Source of the DNA: Gelria sp. Kuro-4
Lineage (GTDB): Bacteria > Bacillota > DTU030 > DUMP01
Length of the DNA: 64,000 bases
Direction of reading: 5' to 3'
Assembly: GCF_019668485.1 (NCBI RefSeq)
Contig: NZ_AP024619.1
Coordinates: 1,363,001-1,427,000 of the forward strand
Part shown: positions 35,010 to 42,862 of the stretch, piece after piece
How positions within the stretch are numbered: the first letter of the stretch is position 1
Layout: each line of letters starts with the position of its first letter
Position numbers and translations under genes: made by a program
Notes under the pieces: model-generated
Told to the model about the DNA's origin: nothing
Database searches by the model: none
Seen by the model: only the letters and a program-made list of their open reading frames with translations

Positions 35010-35025
35010 GAGTGGAGTGGCGGGT

Positions 35026-36027
35026 ATGCAGGTGACCATCAAGGAAATCGCGGCGGCGGCAGGCGTTTCGCCTTCGACGGTCTCGCGTGCGCTGGGAAAC
35101 AAGGGCTATGTGAAGTCCGAAACCATGGAAAGAATCCGTGCAGCAGCAGCGGCGCTGGGTTACCGACCCAACGCCCTGGCGCGCAGCCTGGTGCGCAGAA
35201 AAAGCAACACGATTGGTCTCATTATCCCTGAAATAGAGAACCCCTTTTACTCAGAGATCATCAGCGGCGTGGAAAGGGTAGCAACTAAGCGGGGATACAG
35301 CATCATACTCGTGAGCGGGTACTCGGAGACCGGTGAGGCCGAGGTGAAAACGTTGCTCGAGCGCCAGGTGGACGGCATCATCCACGGAGGTGCCTACACG
35401 ACAAATACCACCATCTTTAGGCTCAAGGCCGAAGGTTTCCCAGTTGTGTTGCTGGGGCGGCGACTGCCAGGGGTAGAAACGGATTGTGTAATTGTCAATG
35501 ACCGTCTGGCGGCCTATCAGTTGACAAACCACTTTATTAAGCTCGGTCATCGGCGCTTGGGGTACATTTTCGGTAAAGATGAGTCAACCGGAAGCTCAGA
35601 AAAGTTTGCCGGCTTTAGACAAGCGCTGGCTGATGCGGGGATAGAGCTGGAACCGCAGTTGGTGGAAAAAGGAAACCTGCAGTTTGAAGGGGGATATCGG
35701 GCCGCACAAAAGCTGCTTGCTCTTAGCCCGCGGCCGACGGCACTGATCGCTGGAAACGACTTTATGGCTTTGGGAGCGCGGCAATACGTATGTGAGATTG
35801 GTCTACGCATACCGGCCGACGTGGCCTTGGGAGGGTTTGATGATATCCTTTGGTCGTCCATTCAAGGTGTCGAGCTCACCACGGTAGCGGTGCCACGTTA
35901 CAAAATGGGGGCCATGGGGGCTGAACTTTTGATCAAGAAGATCGAGAAACCTGGACAGGGTGAGGTGGAACAGATAGTCTTGGAACCTAAGCTGATCATA
36001 CGGAGAAGCTGTGGCTACCAAGGGTGA
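35026..36027 (+). CDS. LacI-family transcriptional regulator
   Basis: The protein has 333 residues from ATG 35026. The N-terminus TIKEIAAAAGVSPSTVSRALGNKGYVK is the LacI helix-turn-helix plus hinge (RPNALARSLVRRKSNTIGLI), followed by a sugar-binding domain with DGIIHGGAYTT, LGHRRLGYIFG and GGFDDILWSSI. It is the first gene of the run of three enolase-superfamily dehydratases and a TRAP transporter. Two operator copies frame it, so it probably represses itself and the run. The inducer is likely the sugar acid. Confidence 0.94.
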   Translation: MQVTIKEIAAAAGVSPSTVSRALGNKGYVKSETMERIRAAAAALGYRPNALARSLVRRKSNTIGLIIPEIENPFYSEIISGVERVATKRGYSIILVSGYSETGEAEVKTLLERQVDGIIHGGAYTTNTTIFRLKAEGFPVVLLGRRLPGVETDCVIVNDRLAAYQLTNHFIKLGHRRLGYIFGKDESTGSSEKFAGFRQALADAGIELEPQLVEKGNLQFEGGYRAAQKLLALSPRPTALIAGNDFMALGARQYVCEIGLRIPADVALGGFDDILWSSIQGVELTTVAVPRYKMGAMGAELLIKKIEKPGQGEVEQIVLEPKLIIRRSCGYQG

Positions 36028-36060
36028 GGAACTGATGGGAAGGTCTTTTCTACCCCGGTC

Positions 36061-36074
36061 TGCAAACGTTACCA
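36061..36074 (-). promoter_or_regulatory. LacI-type operator ahead of the first dehydratase gene
   Basis: TGCAAACGTTACCA is the exact reverse complement of the element at 34996-35009. It lies 32 bases ahead of the dehydratase start. Two sites about one kilobase apart could also support looping. Confidence 0.6.
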
Positions 36075-36105
36075 CATCGAGAGACAGCAAAAAGGAGGAT
36101 TCGCA

Positions 36106-37218
36106 ATGAGAATCCGGAGGATTAAACCGGTCAAGCTCCGTTATACACCAGAGAAGGGGTTGGCTGACGGGCTGGCGCCCATAGCCAGCCGGGATGTCTT
36201 CCTCGTTCAGATAGAGACGGACGAAGGAATCACCGGCATAGGTGAAGGCTTTGCCCTGGGTTCGCTGCATTCTATGGAAACGATTTTAGAAGAGACGGTG
36301 GCTCCCCTCGTCGTCGGCGAGGATCCCTTCGCTACAGCCCGCCTTTGGGAGAAGGTCTACCATTTCACCTATCGGTATGGGCGGCGCGGTATTGTGATGG
36401 CGGTCTTGAGTGCGGTGGACATCGCTCTCTGGGACATCGTCGGTAAAGCGACGGGCACACCGGTGTACAAGCTGCTCGGGGGGAGCTGCAACCGCGTTCC
36501 TGCCTATGCCAGCGGCGGGTACTATATGCCGGGGAAAGGCTTGGCTGAGCTGGCCCGCGAAGCGCGGACGTACAAGGAATTGGGTTTCGGGGCCATGAAG
36601 ATGAAGATCGGCGCCGCCTCTTGGCAGGAAGATGTGGCGCGGGTGCAGGCGGTGCGCGAGGCTGTGGGACCGGAGATGAAGCTGGCCGTGGATGCGAACA
36701 ACGCCTACGACCTAAACGCGGCTGTGCGCATGGCCCGGCTGCTTGAGCCGTTCGATCTCTACTTCTTCGAGGAGCCGCTTTCCGGGGACTGCCTAGAGGA
36801 CAGCGTCCGGCTGGCTGAAACCACAGACATCCCGATTGCCGGCTATGAAACAGAACTTACCCGCTTTGCGCTCAGGGATTTCATTACGCGGCGCGCGGTT
36901 GACATTGTGCAAACGGATGCCATCTGGGCGGGCGGGCTTACGGAAACGCGGAACATAGCTGTGCTGGCCTCGGCCTGGAAAATGTCCTGCATTCCGCATT
37001 TCTCGGCGGCGGCGGTGTCGCTGGCCGCGAACCTGCATCTGGCAGCCGCCATGCCCAATATACCCATTATTGAACTGACCTTGGATGAGAACCCACTCCG
37101 GGATGAACTGGCGCTGGAACCAATTGAGCGTGTGGGCGGTGAGCTCTTAGTGCCGGAGCGCCCTGGACTGGGGATTGAACTTAACTTGGACGTAGTCAAC
37201 AAATACCTTGTTCAGTAA
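36106..37218 (+). CDS. Enolase-superfamily sugar-acid dehydratase (MR/MLE type), first of three
   Basis: The protein has 370 residues from ATG 36106 after AAAGGAGG. The mandelate-racemase catalytic set is complete: K165 and K167 (MKMKIG), metal ligands D196, E222 and E248, and H298 (CIPHFS). N-terminal capping domain and C-terminal barrel are both intact. Such enzymes abstract the proton next to the carboxylate and commonly dehydrate sugar acids (galactonate, gluconate, talarate, fuconate) to 2-keto-3-deoxy acids. KDG/KDGal kinases and an aldolase are encoded nearby. The exact substrate is open. Confidence 0.92.
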   Translation: MRIRRIKPVKLRYTPEKGLADGLAPIASRDVFLVQIETDEGITGIGEGFALGSLHSMETILEETVAPLVVGEDPFATARLWEKVYHFTYRYGRRGIVMAVLSAVDIALWDIVGKATGTPVYKLLGGSCNRVPAYASGGYYMPGKGLAELAREARTYKELGFGAMKMKIGAASWQEDVARVQAVREAVGPEMKLAVDANNAYDLNAAVRMARLLEPFDLYFFEEPLSGDCLEDSVRLAETTDIPIAGYETELTRFALRDFITRRAVDIVQTDAIWAGGLTETRNIAVLASAWKMSCIPHFSAAAVSLAANLHLAAAMPNIPIIELTLDENPLRDELALEPIERVGGELLVPERPGLGIELNLDVVNKYLVQ

Positions 37219-37231
37219 GGCGGGTGAGTAA

Positions 37232-38380
37232 ATGAAAATCGCGGACGTGAAGACCTATGTTCTTTCGGCGCCCTTGGCAGAACCTTTCGCTTTTTCGCAG
37301 GGTTGGGTGCGGGCCCGTTCAGCGATGCTTACCGAGGTCGTTACTGATGATGGGGTAAGCGGGTGGGGTGAGGCTCTTTGTCAAGGATTGCAGCCTCCGC
37401 AGATCGCCGCTGCTGTGGTGGAGCACGCCCTAAAGCCGCTCCTTCTGGGCAGAGATCCGCTCGATGTTGAGGTTTTGTGGGACCTTATGTACAACCAAAC
37501 CAAGGACTATGGGCAAAAAGGTGCCGTAATTGGTGGCATCAGCAGTGTGGATATCGCCCTTTGGGACATCATCGGGCAGGTGCACGGTGTGCCGGTGTAC
37601 AAAGCTCTGGGCGGTGCGTATCGGACCTGCGTTAAAGCCTATGCCACTGGGTTCTACCGCCGTGGTGAGGGGACGGACCTGCGCGGTCCCTGGCGTGAAG
37701 AGGCGTTGGGACACATTGCGGCCGGGTTTTCGGGCATGAAGCTTAAGATCGGGCTGGGGTTGAAAGCGGACATTCAGAACGTAGCCGCCGTACGTGAAGC
37801 CATAGGGCCGGAGCCGCTGCTCATGGTCGATGCCAACCACGGCTACAACCTGGCTGATGCCCGGCGACTTGCACAGGCTCTGGCTCCCTACGACATCACC
37901 TGGTTTGAAGAACCCATCCAACCGGAGGACATTGACGGCTACCAGGAGCTCAAGCGCGTCTCCCCCATCCCGCTGGCCTCTGGGGAAAACGAGTTTACTC
38001 GCATCGGCTTCAAGGAGTGGATTGCGCGGCGGGCGGTGGACATTATTCAACCTAACACCTGTCAGGCCGGCGGCTTCACCGAATGTCGGCGCATCTCAGC
38101 CATGGCCAGCGCCTGGGGCGTGTCCTACAACCCCCACGTGTGGGGAACTGCTGTCGGTTTAGCGGCAGCATTGCAGCTTCTGGCAACGTTACCACCCAAT
38201 CCGCTTTCGATTTATCCTAACGAGCCCCTTCTGGAGTTTGACCGCTCGCTGCACCCGTTCCGGAACGATCTGGTAGAAGAACCCTTCGTGGCTCAACAGG
38301 GCTGCGTAGCGGTGCCGCAAGGACCGGGACTGGGTATCAGGATTAGGCGCGAGGTCATCTCACGGTATCTGGTGCAGTGA
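37232..38380 (+). CDS. Enolase-superfamily dehydratase or cycloisomerase, second of three
   Basis: The protein has 382 residues from ATG 37232, 13 bases after the previous gene. The catalytic set is K170/K172 (MKLKIG), D200, E226, E252 and H302. The last stands in YNPHVWGTAVGLAAALQ, a form resembling galactarolactone cycloisomerases and some D-arabinonate or galactarate enzymes rather than DgoD. It is distinctly different from its two neighbours, so a different step or stereoisomer is likely. A LacI-type palindrome occurs inside the gene at 38181-38194. Confidence 0.9.
   Translation: MKIADVKTYVLSAPLAEPFAFSQGWVRARSAMLTEVVTDDGVSGWGEALCQGLQPPQIAAAVVEHALKPLLLGRDPLDVEVLWDLMYNQTKDYGQKGAVIGGISSVDIALWDIIGQVHGVPVYKALGGAYRTCVKAYATGFYRRGEGTDLRGPWREEALGHIAAGFSGMKLKIGLGLKADIQNVAAVREAIGPEPLLMVDANHGYNLADARRLAQALAPYDITWFEEPIQPEDIDGYQELKRVSPIPLASGENEFTRIGFKEWIARRAVDIIQPNTCQAGGFTECRRISAMASAWGVSYNPHVWGTAVGLAAALQLLATLPPNPLSIYPNEPLLEFDRSLHPFRNDLVEEPFVAQQGCVAVPQGPGLGIRIRREVISRYLVQ
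38181..38194. promoter_or_regulatory. Intragenic LacI-like palindrome
   Basis: TGGCAACGTTACCA differs from a perfect palindrome at one base pair and shares the AACGTT core and TGG/CCA ends with the operators at 34996 and 36061. It lies in the 3' part of the second dehydratase gene, 286 bases ahead of the second dctP gene. It may be chance or a roadblock/looping site. Confidence 0.3.
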
Positions 38381-38479
38381 TGGGGAAGACCCGTGGTTGG
38401 GGGGGGTGAGGCCGGGAAGTTGCGTGTACGTTAGAGAGCGTATCCAGGATAGAGTAAAAAAGCAGGGGAGGTACTTTGG

Positions 38480-39499
38480 ATGAAAAAAACGCGGCTCACC
38501 GTAGGGGCGTTGCTACTAGTCCTCAGCTTGGTTCTAGCGGGCTGCGCCGGGGGCGGTAACGGACAAGGGAACACGGACACCGGCTCCAAAGCTCCGGTCA
38601 AGATCGACCTGGCTACTATTTATGACGCGAAGGCCCCACCCACAATGGGAGCGGCCAAGTTTAAAGAGCTGGTGGAGCAAAGAAGTAACGGTGCGATTAA
38701 GGTCAACCTGTTCACCAACGGGGCTCTCGGTTCAGAGAAAGATACCTTCAATGCTCTTTCCGGAAACGAACTCCAAATGATCTTGGGCGGGATTCAAGGT
38801 GTTGACCAGTTTGCCCCGCAGTACATGTTCATCACCGCCCCTTACTTGATCAAAAGCTGGGACCACCTGCGGGCTATTCTCGAGGGAGATCTAGGTCAAA
38901 AAATGATCCAAGACCTGGATAAAAAGAATGTGCACATGCTGGCGGTGAACTACCGCGGCATTCGCAACACCACCTCGAACAAAGCATTTAAGAAGCCGGA
39001 TGAGCTGAAAGGTCTTAAGCTCCGCCTGCCGGAGGTAGCTTCCTGGGTGGCGGCGTGGAAAGGGCTTGGGGCGATGCCGACGCCGGTCGCGCTTCCGGAG
39101 CTGTACGGGGCGCTCCAGACCAAGGTGGTCGATGCTTCCGAAGGACCGTACGAGCAACTGGCAACCTTCAAGCTCTATGAGGTGCAAAAGTACATCGTGC
39201 AGACCCAACACGTGTACGAACCCTGCTGGCTGTATATCAGCAAGTCCTTCCTGGATTCTCTCCCGAAAGAGCAGCAGGAGATCATCACGAGCTCAGCCAA
39301 AGAGGCCATGCTCTACGCCGACCAGTTGGCTCAAGAGAAGGCCCAAGAGTTCTTAAAAGAACTGACTGACCATGGTATGCAGGAGATCCAACCCGACCTG
39401 GCCGCTTTCCAAGCTGCAGCGAAGCCGATGCTGGATGACATGTTCAAGAGCACCTGGACCGCCACCACGTACGATGAGGTCATGCAGTACTCGAAATAG
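38480..39499 (+). CDS. TRAP transporter solute-binding lipoprotein (DctP)
   Basis: The protein has 339 residues from ATG 38480 after GGGGAGG. The lipobox is LVLAGC. The DctP features are FKELVEQRSNGAIKVNLFTNGALGS (read in parts), the ligand arginine in LKGLKLRLPE, and LPELYGALQTKVVDASEGP. Its position between dehydratase genes says that it imports their sugar acid. Confidence 0.94.
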   Translation: MKKTRLTVGALLLVLSLVLAGCAGGGNGQGNTDTGSKAPVKIDLATIYDAKAPPTMGAAKFKELVEQRSNGAIKVNLFTNGALGSEKDTFNALSGNELQMILGGIQGVDQFAPQYMFITAPYLIKSWDHLRAILEGDLGQKMIQDLDKKNVHMLAVNYRGIRNTTSNKAFKKPDELKGLKLRLPEVASWVAAWKGLGAMPTPVALPELYGALQTKVVDASEGPYEQLATFKLYEVQKYIVQTQHVYEPCWLYISKSFLDSLPKEQQEIITSSAKEAMLYADQLAQEKAQEFLKELTDHGMQEIQPDLAAFQAAAKPMLDDMFKSTWTATTYDEVMQYSK

Positions 39500-39513
39500 G
39501 GCTGCCAAACACG

Positions 39514-39548
39514 GGGAGGGCGGTAGGGTTCGTGCTTACTGCCCTCCC
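39514..39548 (+). other. Hairpin between dctP and dctQ genes (second TRAP operon)
   Basis: GGGAGGGCGGTA (39514-39525) pairs with TACTGCCCTCCC (39537-39548) over 12 bp with one G-T pair and an eleven-base loop. There is no T tract. It sits 15 bases past dctP and 14 bases ahead of dctQ. Confidence 0.75.
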
Positions 39549-39562
39549 AGGGAGGGTATCGG

Positions 39563-40063
39563 ATGAATGCGCCGGTGAGGATTCTAGAAAAACTCCTGGA
39601 CGGCTTAACGGTGTTGATTCTTATTCTGTTGGTGGTTCTGGTGGCATTGCAGGTGGTGTTTCGTTTCATTGGCTTTGCTGCGCCCTGGACCGAGGAAATG
39701 GCCCGCTTTGCCTTTGTGTACATTACCTTTCTGGGGGCTGTTCTTGCCCTGAAAGAGCGGAGCCACATCGTTATTGACGTCCTCGTGGATCGCTTGCCCA
39801 GCACCGTGCGACGCACTATGGGTATTGTTTTTGGTACTGTGGTTGCTGCTTTTCTGTTATTGGTTATTTGGGGCAGCGTGATCACCTTCAAGGTTAATGC
39901 CCAAGTAACAGCGGCATCCCTGCCTTGGTTTAAAATGACCTATGCTTATTTTGCCGTACTTCTGGGCGGCATTCTGATGCTTGGGTATACAATAAGGGAT
40001 ATCGTTAGACTAGGCCGCGGCAAGAACCACAACACCCTCAGCTCTGGGGGTGAGAACAGATGA
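39563..40063 (+). CDS. TRAP transporter small permease (DctQ)
   Basis: The protein has 166 residues, four membrane segments and the DctQ pattern WTEEMARFAFVYITFLGAVLALKERSHIVIDVL (read in parts). It overlaps the DctM start by four bases (ATGA). Confidence 0.93.
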   Translation: MNAPVRILEKLLDGLTVLILILLVVLVALQVVFRFIGFAAPWTEEMARFAFVYITFLGAVLALKERSHIVIDVLVDRLPSTVRRTMGIVFGTVVAAFLLLVIWGSVITFKVNAQVTAASLPWFKMTYAYFAVLLGGILMLGYTIRDIVRLGRGKNHNTLSSGGENR

Positions 40064-41349
40064 TCGGAATTGTGTTTATTGCCGTATTGGTGTTCCTATT
40101 CTTGGTTGGGGTCCCGGTAGCCTTCAGTCTGGGGATAACGTCAGTCATTCTCATGTATTTACAGTGGGGCAGTGTCCGGCTGGGCTCTATTCCTCAGATG
40201 ATGTTCGCCGGGGTCAACACCTTCACTATTCTGGCCGTGCCGCTTTTTCTCCTGGCGGGTAAACTGATGAACGTGGGCGGAATCACTACGCGTCTGTTTC
40301 GGCTGGCGCGTACGCTGGTGGGTTTTCTGCCGGGCAGCTTGGGCCACGTGGTGGTCGTGGCCAACGTTATCTTTGCCGGCATGTCGGGCACGGCCGTCTC
40401 AGATGCTTCGGGCCTGGGACCTATTGTGATTCAGGCCATGCGTCAGAGCGGCTTCGATACGGAGTTTGCCTGTGCAGTTACCGCCACCGCTTCCACCATC
40501 GGTCCGATCATTCCGCCCAGCCTGCCGATGGTGATCTATGGGATGATGGCTTCGACTTCGGTTGGGGCGCTTTTTATCGGCGGCATCATTCCCGGCCTGC
40601 TCATGGCGGCGATTATGATGTGCGTCGTCGCGTATTATGCTCTGAAGAAACACTATCCTCGTGATCCCTTTCCCACAGCAGGGCAGCTTTGGGAAGCGCT
40701 TAAGGGCGGTATCCTGCCTGCAGTCACCCCTGTCATCATCATCGGCGGCATCTACAGCGGCCTCTTCACCCCCACAGAGGCTGCGGTCGTAGTGGTGGTA
40801 TACGCCTTCTTCCTCTCAACGTTTGTGTACAGGGAGATGACGTGGCCCAAGCTACACCAAGTCCTGCGCGAAACTGTGCGGGACAGTGCGGCCATCGGGC
40901 TTATCCTGGCGACGGCCACGCTTTACGGTAACGTTATCATCCGTGCGCAGATTCCCCAGATGGTTCTTAATGCCTTTACGGCTTCAATCCATTCTCCGCT
41001 CGTCATGCTGCTGATCTTGAATGTTTTCTTGTTTATAGTGGGCTGCTTCATGGAGACCATTTCCGCGATAACTATTCTTATGCCGATCATCCTGCCGCTT
41101 CTTCAGTCTACGGGGATAAACCCCATCCACTTCGGGATCATCATGGTGCTCAACCTGATGATCGGTGTTCTCACCCCGCCCTTCGGCCTGGTACTCTTTG
41201 TCATGTCCCGTATTGGCGGCCTGCCGATAGACCGGTTGACCCGGGCCCTGATGCCCTGGATGGGTGCGCTTTTGGTGGCGCTCGCTTTGGTGACGATCTT
41301 CCCCGGCATTACATTGTTTCTGCCGCGCCTGCTCGGGTTGGGCGGATGA
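40060..41349 (+). CDS. TRAP transporter large permease (DctM)
   Basis: The protein has 429 residues and about twelve membrane segments, with family motifs TFTILAVPLFLLAGKLMN, FAGMSGTAVSDASGLGPIVI, IIPPSLPMVIYG and TPTEAAVVVVVYAFF. It completes the second TRAP importer. The third dehydratase gene follows 13 bases later in the same operon. Confidence 0.95.
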   Translation: MIGIVFIAVLVFLFLVGVPVAFSLGITSVILMYLQWGSVRLGSIPQMMFAGVNTFTILAVPLFLLAGKLMNVGGITTRLFRLARTLVGFLPGSLGHVVVVANVIFAGMSGTAVSDASGLGPIVIQAMRQSGFDTEFACAVTATASTIGPIIPPSLPMVIYGMMASTSVGALFIGGIIPGLLMAAIMMCVVAYYALKKHYPRDPFPTAGQLWEALKGGILPAVTPVIIIGGIYSGLFTPTEAAVVVVVYAFFLSTFVYREMTWPKLHQVLRETVRDSAAIGLILATATLYGNVIIRAQIPQMVLNAFTASIHSPLVMLLILNVFLFIVGCFMETISAITILMPIILPLLQSTGINPIHFGIIMVLNLMIGVLTPPFGLVLFVMSRIGGLPIDRLTRALMPWMGALLVALALVTIFPGITLFLPRLLGLGG

Positions 41350-41362
41350 GAGGGGGTATACC

Positions 41363-42481
41363 ATGAAGATAACCGGCGTCAAAGCCATTCCTGTTTCCTA
41401 CCCCCTGGTCAAACCGATCTGGGATGCCCAGCACTATATTGCTGCGCGCACGGCGGTACTGGTGAGAGTGGAAACAGATGCAGGCCTGGTAGGTGTGGGC
41501 GAATCCGCCTGCTTTGGCGGTCCTTGGGAGACAACCGCCACCCTGGTAGAAAAAGAAATCGCTCCCTACTACTTGGGGCAAGACCCCTTTTGCGTAGAAA
41601 GACTGTGGGATGCCAGTTACCGGGGTACCATCCAGCACGGCCGGCGGGGTGCTGTAATCGCGGCGCTGAGCGGCGTAGACATCGCCGTCTGGGACATTGT
41701 CGGCAAGGCAACTGGGCTGGCGCTCTATAAGGTCTTGGGCGGGTACGCTGAGAGCATTCCGGCTTACGCAAGCGGGGGCTTTTACAGCGACGGTAAGGGT
41801 CCGATAGAACTGGCCCAGGAAGTGGCAGGCTGTCTGCAACAAGGATTTACGGCGGCGAAAATCAAGGTCGGGAGCCTTGCCTGGGAGGAAGACCTGGAGC
41901 GGGTTCGAGCTGTGCGCCGGGCGATCGGCCCGCATGTTCCGCTGATGGTGGATGCCAACAGCAACTGGGATGTACCCACGGCACAAAGGGCGGCGCATGA
42001 TCTGGAAGAGTTCAACATCACCTGGATTGAGGAACCTGTGTGTCCGGACGATGTCGAGGGGTGCGCGCGCATCGCTGCCGGCACGCGCATTCCCATAGCC
42101 GGCTTTGAGCAGGAGAGCACGCGCTTTGCCTTCCGCAACCTCATCTGCGCCAAAGCGGTGGGCATTGTCCAGCCGGATGTCACGTGGGCGGGCGGCATCA
42201 CCGAGTGCCGACGGATCGCGGCCCTGGCGGCCGCCTGGAACCTCCCGTGTGTGCCGCATGTCTTTTCGACCGGGGTCAGTCTGGCTGCCAACCTGCACTT
42301 CATCGCTTCCATTCCGAACGGGCGCTGGCTGGAATACGACTGCAATCCCAACCCATTGCGGGAGGAACTAATCGGCGGCCGCTTGCGCATAGGCCCCACC
42401 GGCCAAGTGGCACTGCCCGGCGGACCAGGTTTAGGGATAGAGCTGGATGAAGCGATACTGGCCCGGTACCGGCTGGCGTAG
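41363..42481 (+). CDS. Enolase-superfamily sugar-acid dehydratase (MR/MLE type), third of three
   Basis: The protein has 372 residues from ATG 41363 after GAGGGGG. The catalytic set is K166/K168 (AKIKVG), D197, E223, E249 and H299 (CVPHVFSTGVSLAANLHF). It is more like the first dehydratase (PAYASGG, AVDIA/GVDIA and WDIVGKATG segments) than the second. It is the last gene of the LacI-controlled run. Confidence 0.92.
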   Translation: MKITGVKAIPVSYPLVKPIWDAQHYIAARTAVLVRVETDAGLVGVGESACFGGPWETTATLVEKEIAPYYLGQDPFCVERLWDASYRGTIQHGRRGAVIAALSGVDIAVWDIVGKATGLALYKVLGGYAESIPAYASGGFYSDGKGPIELAQEVAGCLQQGFTAAKIKVGSLAWEEDLERVRAVRRAIGPHVPLMVDANSNWDVPTAQRAAHDLEEFNITWIEEPVCPDDVEGCARIAAGTRIPIAGFEQESTRFAFRNLICAKAVGIVQPDVTWAGGITECRRIAALAAAWNLPCVPHVFSTGVSLAANLHFIASIPNGRWLEYDCNPNPLREELIGGRLRIGPTGQVALPGGPGLGIELDEAILARYRLA

Positions 42482-42768
42482 CAGCCTACCGTTGTCAGCC
42501 CTCTTCGCTGCGTGGTTGAGTGGGGAAGGGCTAATTTGGGGAGTTTCCTGTTGGGGGCACCCCACAGTTACGCGCTTTGCGAAGCGGACTTCAAGTCAGC
42601 ATGTTGACGCCCAGGCCCATATTGGAGAAGCTCGGTCTGTGGGAGTTGGCGTCGGCCCACTACCAACCCGATTGAGTCCCAACCCGATTGAGCGGCGGTG
42701 TTAAAGAGCTTCTTATGAGGCGCGTTTTCCCAGGCAGCCCGTTCAGGCGGAGGTGACCAGTCGACAGG
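42482..42768. other. Intergenic stretch, no gene recognised
   Basis: It contains a short tandem repeat CCAACCCGATTGAG (near 42663 and 42679) and ends in a terminator. Nothing else is recognised. Confidence 0.5.
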
Positions 42769-42803
42769 AAAGCTCCCGGCGGTAGCGTGAAGCCGGGAGC
42801 TTT
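42769..42803. terminator. Bidirectional terminator between the dehydratase run and the dipeptidase
   Basis: AAAGCTCCCGGC (42769-42780) pairs perfectly with GCCGGGAGCTTT (42792-42803), loop of eleven bases. A/T ends make it usable from both sides; the flanking genes converge. Confidence 0.8.
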
Positions 42804-42862
42804 GCAGTCGCAGGGGTCGCCCCATTTTGCTCTGCTGTGCGTGGCGGTACCGGCGAGCGGCA

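Noticed and set aside
34826-35035. A 69-residue frame ahead of the LacI gene
   Set aside because: It has no ribosome binding site, is rich in basic residues by chance of A-rich DNA, and overlaps the operator and the regulator start.
42663-42692. Tandem CCAACCCGATTGAG as a start of a CRISPR-like or regulatory array
   Set aside because: Only two copies with a one-to-two base gap, no further units and no cas genes.
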